Of a DNA stretch of 51,714 nt, positions 35,490-44,230 are shown in pieces. The notes below the pieces were generated by a model. It was not told the DNA's origin and made no database searches. It saw only the letters and a list, made by a program, of their open reading frames with translations. Position numbers and translations under genes: made by a program. This stretch comes from an uncultured Verrucomicrobiota bacterium (GTDB lineage: Bacteria > Verrucomicrobiota > Verrucomicrobiia > Limisphaerales > UBA9464). The stretch's first letter is position 1. The number at the start of each line of letters is the position of its first letter. The stretch is taken from positions 1 to 51,714 of the forward strand of contig CAINWP010000060.1 of NCBI GenBank assembly GCA_903854475.1. The letters are read 5' to 3'.

Positions 35490-37292
35490 ATGAGCACTGC
35501 TGCTTCTCCGCAATCTTCGCCCAAGATTTCAAAAATCTCCGAGGCGGTCATCCGTATCGCCGGCAATTCACAGGACGGTATCCAGGCCATCGGCGGCTTC
35601 CTCGCCCGCCTCGCAGGCCGTTCCGAGCAAGAGGTCATGACCTTCATGACCATCCCGTCCACGATCTCCGGCGGACCCTCCATTTTCCAGGTGCGCATTG
35701 GCTCCGGCGAAGTGCTTTCGGCCGGTGACGAGGCCGACATGCTGTTGGCCTTCTACGATCACAGCTACAAGGCCCACCTCAGTTCTCTCAAGCCGGGCGG
35801 CATCGTGATTTACGATTCCGATCACATGAAGGCCGAGGACATCTCGGTCGAAAACCTCACCAAGTACCGCCATGTTGGCGTTCCCATTTCTTCCCTGACC
35901 GTCGAGGCCATCGGTGGCACCGGCCGTGACAAGGGTAAGAATGTTTTCTCCCTGGGTCTGCTCGCCAAGATGTTCGACCTGAATGTCACCAAGCTCACCC
36001 GCTTGCTGACGGAGCGTTTCACTGGCAAGGACCCCAAGGTCGCCGAGACGGCCCTGAATGCGTTCAATGCGGGTTACAATTACCAACTGGCCACCGCGCC
36101 CGAACTTTTCCAGTTCAACCCCGGTGAGAATATTGGTCTGAGCCAGGTGGTCATGAGCGGCAACGAAGCCCTTGCCTACGGCCTCATCGCCGCGGGCGTC
36201 CGCTTCGGTGCTGGTTATCCGATCACTCCCTGGACCGACATCATGGAGCTGTTGCGCCGCGAACTGCCCAAGTACGGCGGCAGTTTCCAGCAATGCGAAG
36301 ACGAAATCGCCTCCATCTCCATGGCCATTGGTGCCAGCTGGGGCGGACGCGTGGCGGTGACCGGTTCGTCCGGCCCGGGCATTTCGCTGAAGACCGAAGC
36401 TCTGGGATGGGCTGTGATGGCCGAGATGCCCTTGATCGTCGTGGACGTCCAACGCGGTGGCCCCTCCACCGGCATGCCGACCAGCATCGAGCAGTCTGAC
36501 CTGAACATCGCCTGCTTTGGCGGCCACGGTGACAGCCCTCGCGTGGTCATCGGGACTTCCTCGGTCGAAGATTGCTTCTACACCGCCATCGAAGCGGTGA
36601 ACATCGCTCGCAAGTACAGCACCCCGGTCGTGATCCTCACCGACCAAGGCATCGCCACCCGGATCGAGGCCTTCAAGGAGCCCGACCTCCAGAAGATCGT
36701 TCAGGACATCTCCCCCGATCTCACCCCGGTCACCGATCACAAGCCCTATGACCTCTCGGCCCCGGATGGCATTACCCGCCATCTGGCACCGGGCACTCGC
36801 ATCGCCAGCGGCAAGTACCCCGTCGTGACCGGCCTCGAGCACGATGAACTCGGACACCCAACGGGTTCTTCCAAGTTGCACGTCCAAATGGTCGCCAAGC
36901 GCCGCAACAAGCTGAAGAAGCTCGCCTCGGAACTGCCCGTGCCCGTCGTGTACGGTGCGGCCGAAGGACAAATCCTGCTGGTGAGCTGGGGTTCCTCACA
37001 AGGTCCGGTTCAAGAAGCCGTCAAGCTGGCCCGAGCCGCAGGTCACGCGGTTTCCGCAGTGCACATCAAGTACGTCCACCCGCTGCCTCCGGGTCTCGAG
37101 AATATCTTCGCGGGTTTCCGCCACGTGTTCGTGGTCGAACTCAACGACGAGGGATTCGCCGGCATCGGCCAGATGGGCGCCCTCATCCGCACCTACATCC
37201 CGGACGCCAAGATCCGTGGTATCACCAAGACCGACGGCCTCACCTGGAAGGTGAAGGACATCGTGGATCGCGCACTGCAAATGGCCAAGTAA
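35490..37292 (+). CDS. korA: 2-oxoacid:ferredoxin oxidoreductase alpha subunit (fused gamma-alpha)
   Basis: 600 residues from the ATG at 35490. Residues about 17-205 are the gamma domain (AVIRIAGNSQDGIQAIGGFL). The pyrimidine-binding alpha domain follows from about 225 (GNEALAYGLIAAGVRFGAGY, YPITPWTDIMELL), then GSSGPGISLKTEALGWAVMA and the C-terminal transketolase-like domain ending near GITKTDGL. With KorB it catalyses CoA-dependent oxidative decarboxylation of 2-oxoglutarate (or another 2-oxoacid), reducing ferredoxin. The fused gamma-alpha layout is the usual bacterial KorA. korB follows after 37 bases. The 2-oxoglutarate assignment is the most likely, but pyruvate or branched-chain substrates are not excluded by sequence. 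Confidence 0.93.
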   Translation: MSTAASPQSSPKISKISEAVIRIAGNSQDGIQAIGGFLARLAGRSEQEVMTFMTIPSTISGGPSIFQVRIGSGEVLSAGDEADMLLAFYDHSYKAHLSSLKPGGIVIYDSDHMKAEDISVENLTKYRHVGVPISSLTVEAIGGTGRDKGKNVFSLGLLAKMFDLNVTKLTRLLTERFTGKDPKVAETALNAFNAGYNYQLATAPELFQFNPGENIGLSQVVMSGNEALAYGLIAAGVRFGAGYPITPWTDIMELLRRELPKYGGSFQQCEDEIASISMAIGASWGGRVAVTGSSGPGISLKTEALGWAVMAEMPLIVVDVQRGGPSTGMPTSIEQSDLNIACFGGHGDSPRVVIGTSSVEDCFYTAIEAVNIARKYSTPVVILTDQGIATRIEAFKEPDLQKIVQDISPDLTPVTDHKPYDLSAPDGITRHLAPGTRIASGKYPVVTGLEHDELGHPTGSSKLHVQMVAKRRNKLKKLASELPVPVVYGAAEGQILLVSWGSSQGPVQEAVKLARAAGHAVSAVHIKYVHPLPPGLENIFAGFRHVFVVELNDEGFAGIGQMGALIRTYIPDAKIRGITKTDGLTWKVKDIVDRALQMAK

Positions 37293-37329
37293 GCCGCCCG
37301 GGAACCAAAGAACTCTTTATCCATTCATC

Positions 37330-38286
37330 ATGAGCGAAGTTGCCATTCTGAACCCCACCACCTCGCGCGGGGTCAACACCAACACGACGCCGGTCGCGCC
37401 TCTGCTCGACGCCGACCGCAAGCCGCTGACAAAGAAAGAAGTCTCCGCCGATCACCCGACGTGGTGCCCCGGTTGCGGTGACTTCGCCGTCCTGGCCCTC
37501 TATTTCAAGTTGATCGAGCGCCGCAAGCTCCACCACGAGAAGATCACCACGGTGGCCGGCATCGGCTGCTCGTCGCGCTTCCCGTACTTCGTGCAGGCGC
37601 ACGGAGCCCATTACATTCATGGCCGCGCCCTGCCCTTCGCTTCGGGCGTTTCCCTGAGCCGGCCTGACTTGCAGGTGTGTGTGTTCGGTGGCGACGGCGA
37701 TGCGTTCTCCATCGGCGGCAACCACTTCACCCACACGGCACGCAAGAATGTCCGCCTCACCTACGTGGTGATGGACAATAGCGTTTACGGCCTGACCAAG
37801 AATCAGACCTCGCCCACCTCGCCCATTGGCTTCAAGTCGAAGACCGACATCTGGGGTTCCAAGGATCGCCCCATCAACCCGATCAAGCAGGCGATTTCGG
37901 CGGGCGCGACCTTCGTGGCTCGCACCACGGCGACCAACCCGAACCACGTGTTGGCCATGATGGAAGCCGCCATGGACCACGATGGGTTCAGCTTCATCCA
38001 GTGCCTGAGCGAGTGCGTGGAGTTCTATCCGGGCGCCTTCGATGCCGCGACACCGCGCAAGGGTGGCGTGTTCAACGAGATCCCCAAGGAACACGACGTC
38101 ACCGACGAATATGCATCGTACAAGCTGGCCGACACTGATTGGCCCGGCCTGTTCGGTGTGTTCTACAAGACGCAGCGTGCGACCAAGAACGCCAACGAGC
38201 AGTCGATCATCGATGATTTGCAGGGCAAGAGCGCGGGCTTGGAGCCGTGGCAGATCCTCAAGAAGAACTTCGACCGCATGAAGTAA
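37330..38286 (+). CDS. korB: 2-oxoacid:ferredoxin oxidoreductase beta subunit
   Basis: 318 residues from the ATG at 37330. It binds thiamine diphosphate through GDGDAFS (121-127) and the following N131/N150 region (VVMDNSVYGLTKNQ). The [4Fe-4S] cluster ligands are visible: C46-x2-C49 in WCPGCG, C80 after exactly 30 residues, and C229 in SECVEF. The cluster passes electrons from the ThDP intermediate to ferredoxin. Length and motif order match the KorB family. A strong intrinsic terminator follows, so korAB forms a two-gene operon. No separate ferredoxin-like delta subunit lies nearby. Confidence 0.94.
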   Translation: MSEVAILNPTTSRGVNTNTTPVAPLLDADRKPLTKKEVSADHPTWCPGCGDFAVLALYFKLIERRKLHHEKITTVAGIGCSSRFPYFVQAHGAHYIHGRALPFASGVSLSRPDLQVCVFGGDGDAFSIGGNHFTHTARKNVRLTYVVMDNSVYGLTKNQTSPTSPIGFKSKTDIWGSKDRPINPIKQAISAGATFVARTTATNPNHVLAMMEAAMDHDGFSFIQCLSECVEFYPGAFDAATPRKGGVFNEIPKEHDVTDEYASYKLADTDWPGLFGVFYKTQRATKNANEQSIIDDLQGKSAGLEPWQILKKNFDRMK

Positions 38287-38318
38287 GCGGGCCCACCGGC
38301 CCGTCGGCTTTTCAATCG

Positions 38319-38358
38319 GGAGCAGGGAGTCTGAAAAGACCCCTGCTCCTTTTGTTTT
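38319..38358 (+). terminator. Rho-independent terminator after korAB
   Basis: GGAGCAGGG-A-GTC (38319-38331) pairs with GACCCCTGCTCC (38338-38349) around a TGAAAA loop, with one bulged A, and is followed by TTTTGTTTT. A second short hairpin CGGGCC-cacc-GGCCCG (38288-38303) lies immediately after the korB stop. The region lies between convergent genes. Confidence 0.88.
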
Positions 38359-38418
38359 GCCCTGATCACTTGCCAACTCTGCACACCGGCTTCAAGCGCC
38401 GTGCGATGGGCTGACCGA

Positions 38419-39801
38419 TCATTGTGCGGCCGCCACACGAACGAGCGCGGCATCGGTATTGTCCGACCACCGACTGCCCCACTCGATCAAGTAAAGGAAT
38501 CCCTCGGGTCCTAGTTGGAGGCAAATGGGGCGGCGGAACTTGTGTCCAGGCAGGAGCGGTTTCAGTCGAGCCAACCCCTCCCGATCATCGAGCCAAGCCC
38601 CGAGTATCCAGCCCCGTTCCCAGTCGAAGAGGAAGGTGGCCCCATCCCACTCCACCGGCAGTTTGCCGCGGGATTGGAGCTGAGCAGAAAAATGATAGGT
38701 CGGCCCCGCCATAGCGGAGCGAGGTCCGGAACCCACCTCGGGCCAGCGCGCCGAAGGACCCGGCGGATACCAGAGAAAGGCCGGCCGAGCCGGCGGCAAG
38801 TCACGCAACCCCATATTGAATGGGGATTCATTGACGGGCCGCTCCGGGTTCCACGGTTCCCCGCTCGCCTGAGTCGCAAAGTCGAAACGCCGATAAGGCC
38901 GATTGTCGGCAATGAAATAAGGCCACCCAAAATTGCCCGCTGTGCGAGTCACATGAAACTCATCAAAACCGGCAGGCCCTCGGGCTGGATTGGGTTGGGT
39001 GGCGTCGGGGCCCACATCACCCCAGAATAGCCGACCGGTGGGTCCATCCAGGCTCAGGCGGAACGGGTTTCGGCACCCCATGGCGTAAATCTCAGGCAAT
39101 GCCTTGGGATCACCCGGGGGAAACAAGTTGCCCGCCGGAATGGTGTAGCCGCCCTCGGGCTCCGGGTGGATGCGCAAAATCTTGCCCCGCCAGTCTGCAG
39201 TATTGGCAGCGGTGCGCTCAGAATCGTTGAGTTCCTGACCGGGGCGATGGTCTAAGGGAGCAAAGCCCTCCGAGCGGTCCGCGTAGGTGTAATCGCCAGT
39301 GCCCAAGTAAAGGCACCCCGCAGCGTCGAAGGCCAACCCACCGCCCGAATGATTGGGCTTGGGGATGCGTGTGGGCACCCGCAGGAGGATGCGCTGCGAA
39401 GCCAAATCCAAGACACCGTCTCCACGCAGGGTGAAGCGGGACAAGCGATTCTCCAGAACTCCCGGCGTGCCGTGGTAACAGAAAATCCACCCATTGGTGG
39501 CGAACCCCGGATGCAGGGCCAACCCCAACAATCCATCTTCCGGGCCGGAGAAGACATTCAATGCACCGGCCGTTTCCAGGCGGTCACCGCGGGGATTCCA
39601 GACAGCGATCCGGCCCCGACGTTCCGCCAAAACCACGCGTCCATCGGTCGCCACATCGAGGGCGATAGGCTCGCGCAGGCCTTCGGCCAACACGGTGCGC
39701 TCCAGTCGGGAGGAGGGCTCTGCGGCTCCCACATTGGCCACAGCGAACGCGCCAGCAGCGAGCAAGGAACCCAGCCATCCTCTCCTGCAACGCGGCTGCA
39801 T
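38419..39801 (-). CDS. PQQ-dependent sugar (aldose/glucose) dehydrogenase
   Basis: 460 residues. I chose the ATG at 39801, with GAGAAGG upstream and a signal peptide (RRGWLGSLLAAGAFAVANVG, ending GAAEP). An open frame continues upstream into the NYN gene but lacks that leader. The body is the glucose/sorbosone dehydrogenase six-bladed propeller: LREPIALDVATDGRVVLAER, GLLGLALHPGFATNGWIF, PKPNHSGGGLAFDAAG with the likely active His, and EIYAMGCRNPFRLS. The family oxidises aldoses using PQQ in the periplasm. PQQ-binding residues cannot be confirmed by eye. It lies ten bases downstream of the NYN gene on the same strand. Confidence 0.88.
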   Translation of the reverse strand: MQPRCRRGWLGSLLAAGAFAVANVGAAEPSSRLERTVLAEGLREPIALDVATDGRVVLAERRGRIAVWNPRGDRLETAGALNVFSGPEDGLLGLALHPGFATNGWIFCYHGTPGVLENRLSRFTLRGDGVLDLASQRILLRVPTRIPKPNHSGGGLAFDAAGCLYLGTGDYTYADRSEGFAPLDHRPGQELNDSERTAANTADWRGKILRIHPEPEGGYTIPAGNLFPPGDPKALPEIYAMGCRNPFRLSLDGPTGRLFWGDVGPDATQPNPARGPAGFDEFHVTRTAGNFGWPYFIADNRPYRRFDFATQASGEPWNPERPVNESPFNMGLRDLPPARPAFLWYPPGPSARWPEVGSGPRSAMAGPTYHFSAQLQSRGKLPVEWDGATFLFDWERGWILGAWLDDREGLARLKPLLPGHKFRRPICLQLGPEGFLYLIEWGSRWSDNTDAALVRVAAAQ

Positions 39802-39811
39802 GAACACCTTC

Positions 39812-40654
39812 TCAGGGAATCGGACGGACCACATAACCGCCGCTCTTGGCATCGGCTTCCATGTCGATGAGGCCACGCTTCTTGGCCTCAATGAGCAGGT
39901 CGTTAAAGGAGCGGAACCCACAGGCCCGCTCGTTGAATCCCGGATTACGGCGCTTGATGGCCTGCTTGATCATCGAACCCCAGATGACGTCGTCTTCGTC
40001 CCGCTCTTCGGCGAGGTCTTCCACGGTCTCGACCACCTGGTCGAACGTCTTTTCTAGCAGGGACGCTTTGGCCTCCACCGCGGACACAGGCGCCGCCTTG
40101 GCGGAGGACGCGGACGAAAGACCGGTGGTTGCCACCGGCGCCGGCGCCTTGGGGCGGACTCGGGATCGGGACGGCGTCACACGGACCAAATCGTCATAGT
40201 AAATGAACGTGTCGCAGTTGTTGATAAAGAGATCCGAGGTGGAGTTCTTCACCCCAACACCAATCACGGTCTTGTCATTTTCCCGGAGCTTGGAAACCAG
40301 CGGGGAAAAATCCGAATCGCCGCTGAGAATCACGAACGTATCGACATGCCCCTTCGTGTAGCAAAGGTCGAGGGCATCCACGACCATGCGAATGTCGGCC
40401 GAATTCTTGCCGGACATGCGCAAGTGCGGGATCTCGATCAACTCGAAGGCGGCCTCGTGGAGGTCTCGCTTAAACTCCTTATATCGGTCGAAATCACAGT
40501 AGGCCTTCTTGACCACGATGTGGCCCTTCAGCAGGAGACGCTCCAACACCTTCTGGATGTCGAACCGTGGAAACCGCGCATCACGGGCTCCAAGGGCGAT
40601 GTTCTCTAGATCGAGAAACACAGCCATGGTTGAATTGGGAGCGGAATGGCTCAT
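39812..40654 (-). CDS. NYN-domain ribonuclease with C-terminal LOTUS/OST-HTH domain
   Basis: 280 residues from the ATG at 40654. The PIN-like NYN domain occupies residues 10-155, with acidic active-site residues D15 and N18 (AVFLDLENIAL), D87 in NSADIRMVVDALD, and D113/D115 in ILSGDSDFSPL. A Pro/Ala/Ser linker spans about 165-200. The C-terminal about 75 residues (DVIWGSMIKQAIKRRNPGFN, FRSFNDLLIEAKKRGLIDME) are a winged-helix LOTUS/OST-HTH-type RNA-binding domain. LabA/DUF88 relatives are RNA-processing nucleases. All acidic residues are kept, so a cytoplasmic RNA nuclease is likely. The 10-base gap to the dehydrogenase suggests co-transcription. Confidence 0.93.
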   Translation of the reverse strand: MSHSAPNSTMAVFLDLENIALGARDARFPRFDIQKVLERLLLKGHIVVKKAYCDFDRYKEFKRDLHEAAFELIEIPHLRMSGKNSADIRMVVDALDLCYTKGHVDTFVILSGDSDFSPLVSKLRENDKTVIGVGVKNSTSDLFINNCDTFIYYDDLVRVTPSRSRVRPKAPAPVATTGLSSASSAKAAPVSAVEAKASLLEKTFDQVVETVEDLAEERDEDDVIWGSMIKQAIKRRNPGFNERACGFRSFNDLLIEAKKRGLIDMEADAKSGGYVVRPIP

Positions 40655-40776
40655 AACGCCCCTAGCCTACCGAGATCAATGGCCGGGGATAGAGTTTCTT
40701 TCCCAAGAGAGACCCGGCAATCTCGGCTTCCCCGCCGAGACCTCGGTCATCATTTTCCCACCCGGCGCCGAGACCC

Positions 40777-41256
40777 ATGAACAAAGCGATCCTCATTCAG
40801 CACATCGTTGAAAAACTGACCGTGGACATTTCGCTCTACCTCAAGGCAGCGAGTGCGGCACGGGCCGAAGCCACCCACGAACAAAGCAAGGCGGAGAACA
40901 AGTACGACACGCGCGGTCTTGAAGCCTCATACTTGGCCCGCGGACAAGCGCGCCAGGTGGGCGAATTGGAAGCCTCGATCCAACAAATTCGGACGATGAC
41001 CCAGCGTCCCTTCACCACGGAAAACCCCATCGACCTTGGGGCCTACGTGGAGACCGAACGTCGCGGTATCCTGTCCGCCTACTTGCTGGCGCCCCGGGCC
41101 GGCGGCACGGAAGTCACGGTCGATGGTCAAGAGGTCATGGTGATCACGCCGCAGTCCCCATTGGGGCGACAATTAATCGGCCACCGGCAGGGTGATTCGG
41201 TGAAGATCGACTTGGCGGGTCGCTCCGAGACCCATCGGATCCATCGGGTGAGTTGA
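40777..41256 (+). CDS. GreA/GreB-type C-terminal domain protein
   Basis: 159 residues from the ATG at 40777. The first 75 residues are helical and charged (ISLYLKAASAARAEATHEQS), resembling a coiled-coil. Residues about 85-155 match the Gre C-terminal (FKBP-like) domain: VETERRGILSAYLLAPRAGG, ITPQSPLGRQLIGHRQGDSV and the IHRVS end. Gre factors rescue backtracked RNA polymerase using acidic residues at a coiled-coil tip. That acidic tip is not evident here, so it may be a Gre-family regulator such as Rnk or Gfh-like rather than a true cleavage factor. It is divergent from the NYN gene and 53 bases upstream of the M16-type gene. Confidence 0.8.
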   Translation: MNKAILIQHIVEKLTVDISLYLKAASAARAEATHEQSKAENKYDTRGLEASYLARGQARQVGELEASIQQIRTMTQRPFTTENPIDLGAYVETERRGILSAYLLAPRAGGTEVTVDGQEVMVITPQSPLGRQLIGHRQGDSVKIDLAGRSETHRIHRVS

Positions 41257-41309
41257 CCGGCTCTCGAGAGGGGCTTGCCGAAGCCTCACCCACTGAGGAT
41301 GGTCTCCCT

Positions 41310-42818
41310 ATGTTGATTCGGCACCTGGCGCTCCTCGCCCTAACTGTGGCGTTGTCGGCGGACACTCTTCCGGCCATCCCACCTCGGCCGGAGGCCCTCA
41401 AGTTTCCGGCTCTGAACTACGAGCCTCCGGACCCCCGACAGTACCGGGTGGCCCTGAAGGCCGGACCCGTGGCGTATGTGGTTCCGGATCGGGAACTGCC
41501 GCTAGTGACGGTCTCCATTTTGGTGCGCTCCGGCGCCTACCTCGACCCGGTGGGGCAAGAAGGCCTGGCCGCGTTCACCGGCGGATTGCTGGTGCGGGGC
41601 GGAACCGCCACCAAGACGGCGGAGGCCTTGGACGAACGCCTGGCTTTCCTGGCTGCGCAAATGGCTGCGTCCATCGGTGACGACCTCGGCACGGTGAGCC
41701 TCAACCTCCTCTCCAAGGATTTGCCGGAAGGCTTGGCGCTCTTGCGCGAAGTGCTGACCCAACCCCGATTCCAGGCCGACAAGCTCGAACTCCAACGCCA
41801 GCAAACCCTCCAAGCTCTCCAGCAGCGCAACGACGATTCCTCCTCCATCGAGGCCCGCGAACTGGAAGCCCTCAGCTACGGAAATCAATTTTGGGCCGCG
41901 CGCCAACCCACCTCGGTCAGCGTCAACTCGCTCAAACGCGAAGACCTCCAAGCCTTCCATCGACGCTGGTTCCATCCGACCAATTTCGTTGTGGCCGTCA
42001 GCGGCGACTTCGATCGTGCCTCAATGGTCCAGGCACTGGAAAAACTCTTCGCTGACTGGCCGTTCCCGGGTGAAGTTCCGCCGCCGATCCCAACGAATCT
42101 CAAGCCGGCCGCCCCCGGGGTCTATGTGGTCAACAAAGACGTTCCCCAAGGCCGTGTGTCGATACTACTGCCCGGTGTGCTGCGCGATGACCCCGATTAT
42201 CCGGCAATCTTGCTGATGAACGACATCCTCGGCGGAGGCGGTTTCACCTCCCGGATCATGAACCGTGTGCGCAGCGATGAGGGTTTGGCGTATTCGGCAG
42301 GCAGTTCGTTTCCCGCGGGCGTCTGGTACCCCTCGACCTTCCGGGCGGGCTTCCAGAGCAAGAGCCGCACGGTCGCCTGCGCAACGAGCATCGTGCTCGA
42401 GGAAATGAAGCGCATGGCCTCAAGTCCCGTGACCGAGGTAGAACTCCAGACGGCCAAGCGGTCGTTCATCGAGAGCTTTCCGGAGAACTTCAACACCAAG
42501 TCCAAAGTGGCTGGGATCTTCGCACGCGAAGAATTCACCGGCCGCTTCGCCAAGGCACCCGACTTCTGGAAGGGATTCCGAGAGCGCCTCGAGCGCGTTC
42601 AACGCGACGACATTCAGCGAGTTGCCAAAAAACACCTGCATCCGGAGCGAGTCTCGATCCTGGTGGTGGGCAACCAAGAGGAAATCCTCAAAGGCCACCC
42701 CGACCACCCTATTTCGCTCGATAAACTGGTCTCGGCCCCGTTGACCGAATTGCCCCTGCGCGATCCCCTGACGTTGGAACCCATTAAGACTGAACCGGAG
42801 GCCGGGACGGCGAAATAG
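41310..42818 (+). CDS. M16 (insulinase-family) peptidase homologue lacking the zinc site
   Basis: 502 residues from the ATG at 41310, with GAGGA upstream and a signal peptide (MLIRHLALLALTVALSADTL). A TTG frame from 41253 is less likely. The fold is M16: the N-terminal half about 45-260, the C-terminal half from about 265 with the conserved R/Y region (NRVRSDEGLAYSAGSSF). The HxxEH metal motif is replaced: where GLAHFLEH is expected, the sequence is GLAAFTGG (A88, G91, G92), so this subunit should be catalytically dead. In pairs such as PqqF/G or the processing peptidase, an inactive R/Y-type subunit partners an active one. No active partner is in the window. Confidence 0.88.
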   Translation: MLIRHLALLALTVALSADTLPAIPPRPEALKFPALNYEPPDPRQYRVALKAGPVAYVVPDRELPLVTVSILVRSGAYLDPVGQEGLAAFTGGLLVRGGTATKTAEALDERLAFLAAQMAASIGDDLGTVSLNLLSKDLPEGLALLREVLTQPRFQADKLELQRQQTLQALQQRNDDSSSIEARELEALSYGNQFWAARQPTSVSVNSLKREDLQAFHRRWFHPTNFVVAVSGDFDRASMVQALEKLFADWPFPGEVPPPIPTNLKPAAPGVYVVNKDVPQGRVSILLPGVLRDDPDYPAILLMNDILGGGGFTSRIMNRVRSDEGLAYSAGSSFPAGVWYPSTFRAGFQSKSRTVACATSIVLEEMKRMASSPVTEVELQTAKRSFIESFPENFNTKSKVAGIFAREEFTGRFAKAPDFWKGFRERLERVQRDDIQRVAKKHLHPERVSILVVGNQEEILKGHPDHPISLDKLVSAPLTELPLRDPLTLEPIKTEPEAGTAK

Positions 42819-42975
42819 GCACCGAGACGCCCAGAGCGGGAATCCTATCGGTAGTGCCGTCGGGCTGAAGGCTGCCAGGGCTGGTTCCGCGCTGTTTCCA
42901 GTGGAAAAAGGGGGTGGCTTGACGGCCACAAGCTGATGCGGAGCGGTGACACCGGAGGTGACGCTTCGTAAACAC

Positions 42976-43099
42976 GGACCGCTCGGAGATCGGTCCCTAC
43001 CTCGGAAGTCTTCGGATCACATCCAAGGTGCCTGCCACAAGATCAGCCTCACCGAAGCGCCTCCGAGGTAGGGCGACAAATAAGGGACAGGCTGATCTT
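42976..43099. repeat. REP-like hairpin and interleaved inverted repeats
   Basis: Three paired elements sit in the 350-base spacer after the M16-type gene (42819-43168). First, hairpin GGACCG-N9-CGGTCC (42976-42996). Second, CCCTACCTCGGA (42995-43006) with its exact inverse TCCGAGGTAGGG (43062-43073). Third, AAGATCAGCCT (43039-43049) with its exact inverse AGGCTGATCTT (43089-43099). The second and third pairs are interleaved as A-B-A'-B', the topology of a pseudoknot. It may be a dispersed repeat remnant or a structured leader of the DUF362 gene. Confidence 0.75.
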
Positions 43100-43168
43100 C
43101 GTCAGGGATTCAGAATGATATCGTTGTTTTGCCTAAGTCCGGAAGAGTTGGCATCCTCGTCGGCACAG

Positions 43169-44230
43169 ATGCGTCACATTATCTACATCTGGGTGTTGGT
43201 TTGGTTGGGAGCCGGGTTCCGCCTATCAGCGGCGCCGGTTGAAGCAACCACTCATGCGACCAATGCTTCAACCCAAGCCCCAACCAAGGCCCGGATTCAT
43301 ACGATTTCGGATCCTCGGGCAACCTCCGCATTTATTCCTGATCCGGAAGTGGTTCGGAAGCTGGTGGACCGGGGGCTGTTGGCGCTGTCTGGGAAGACCA
43401 ATACAGCCATCGCTTGGAAGGTGTGGGTTAAACCGACCGATGTGGTGGGTTTCAAAGTAATTTCGGCCCCTGGAACGCTGACGGGTACCCGACCTGCCGT
43501 GGTCGAGGCGTTGGTCGAGTCACTCATCCAGTCCGGGCATCCTGCTCAGCGGATTGTGATTTGGGATCGTCAGGCTCGTGATCTCAAGACGGCCGGTTTC
43601 CAGGAACTGGCTCGCCGATTGGGCGTCCGCTGTGTGGCTACCACTGATGCGGGATGGGATGGGAATCAATTTTACGAGGCGGCAGCGCAGGGGAAACTCG
43701 TCTACGGCGATTTGGAGTTCGGGAAGGGCGACCGCTTTGCCGTTGGACGCCGCTCCCACGTCTCAAAACTCCTCACTCAGGAAGTGACCCGAATCATCCC
43801 TGTGACCCCCATTTTGACTCACCACTCCGGTGGAATCTACGGCCACCTGCTGTCGCTGGCCTTTGGTTCCGTGGACAATATGTACCGGTTTGAAATCGAC
43901 TCCAGCCGGACCGAGGAGTCTGTGCCGGAACTCTGCGCGCTGGATGACCTCATGCCTAAGGTGGCCTTTGGAGTCACCGATGCGCTGGTGGGCCAGGTCC
44001 GTGGCGATGACAAGGCTCGGTTGCATGACACGATCGCTCTCAATGAATTGCGCTTCGGAACCGATCTGGTGGCTTTGGACGTGATTTCGATGTCCGACGT
44101 GGTGGGCGCTCGCAAGGCCTATCCCATCGAAGGGGAAAAACCTATGCGGACCGACCTCTTCTTCAATGCGGAGTTGCTGGAACTCGGAATCGCCAACACC
44201 AATCGGATCGAGCTTCTTCGGGCTCCGTGA
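43169..44230 (+). CDS. DUF362 domain-containing exported protein
   Basis: 353 residues. I chose the ATG at 43169, since MRHIIYIWVLVWLGAGFRLS is a natural signal peptide. Upstream in-frame ATGs at 43028 and 43115 would place extra residues, some derived from the inverted-repeat region, before it. The mature part contains VWVKPTDVVGFKV, LIQSGHPAQRIVIWDRQARDL, IIPVTPILTHHSGGIYGHLL and DALVGQVRGDDKARLHDTIA, matching DUF362. No cysteine cluster of the ferredoxin-fused variants is present. The biochemical role of DUF362 is unknown. The stop overlaps the GNAT start (TGATG, 44228-44232), so the two are co-translated. Confidence 0.82.
   Translation: MRHIIYIWVLVWLGAGFRLSAAPVEATTHATNASTQAPTKARIHTISDPRATSAFIPDPEVVRKLVDRGLLALSGKTNTAIAWKVWVKPTDVVGFKVISAPGTLTGTRPAVVEALVESLIQSGHPAQRIVIWDRQARDLKTAGFQELARRLGVRCVATTDAGWDGNQFYEAAAQGKLVYGDLEFGKGDRFAVGRRSHVSKLLTQEVTRIIPVTPILTHHSGGIYGHLLSLAFGSVDNMYRFEIDSSRTEESVPELCALDDLMPKVAFGVTDALVGQVRGDDKARLHDTIALNELRFGTDLVALDVISMSDVVGARKAYPIEGEKPMRTDLFFNAELLELGIANTNRIELLRAP

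Noticed and set aside
35568-36971. A 467-codon minus-strand frame opposite korA
   Set aside because: korA motifs are unambiguous on the plus strand; the antisense frame has no recognisable domain.
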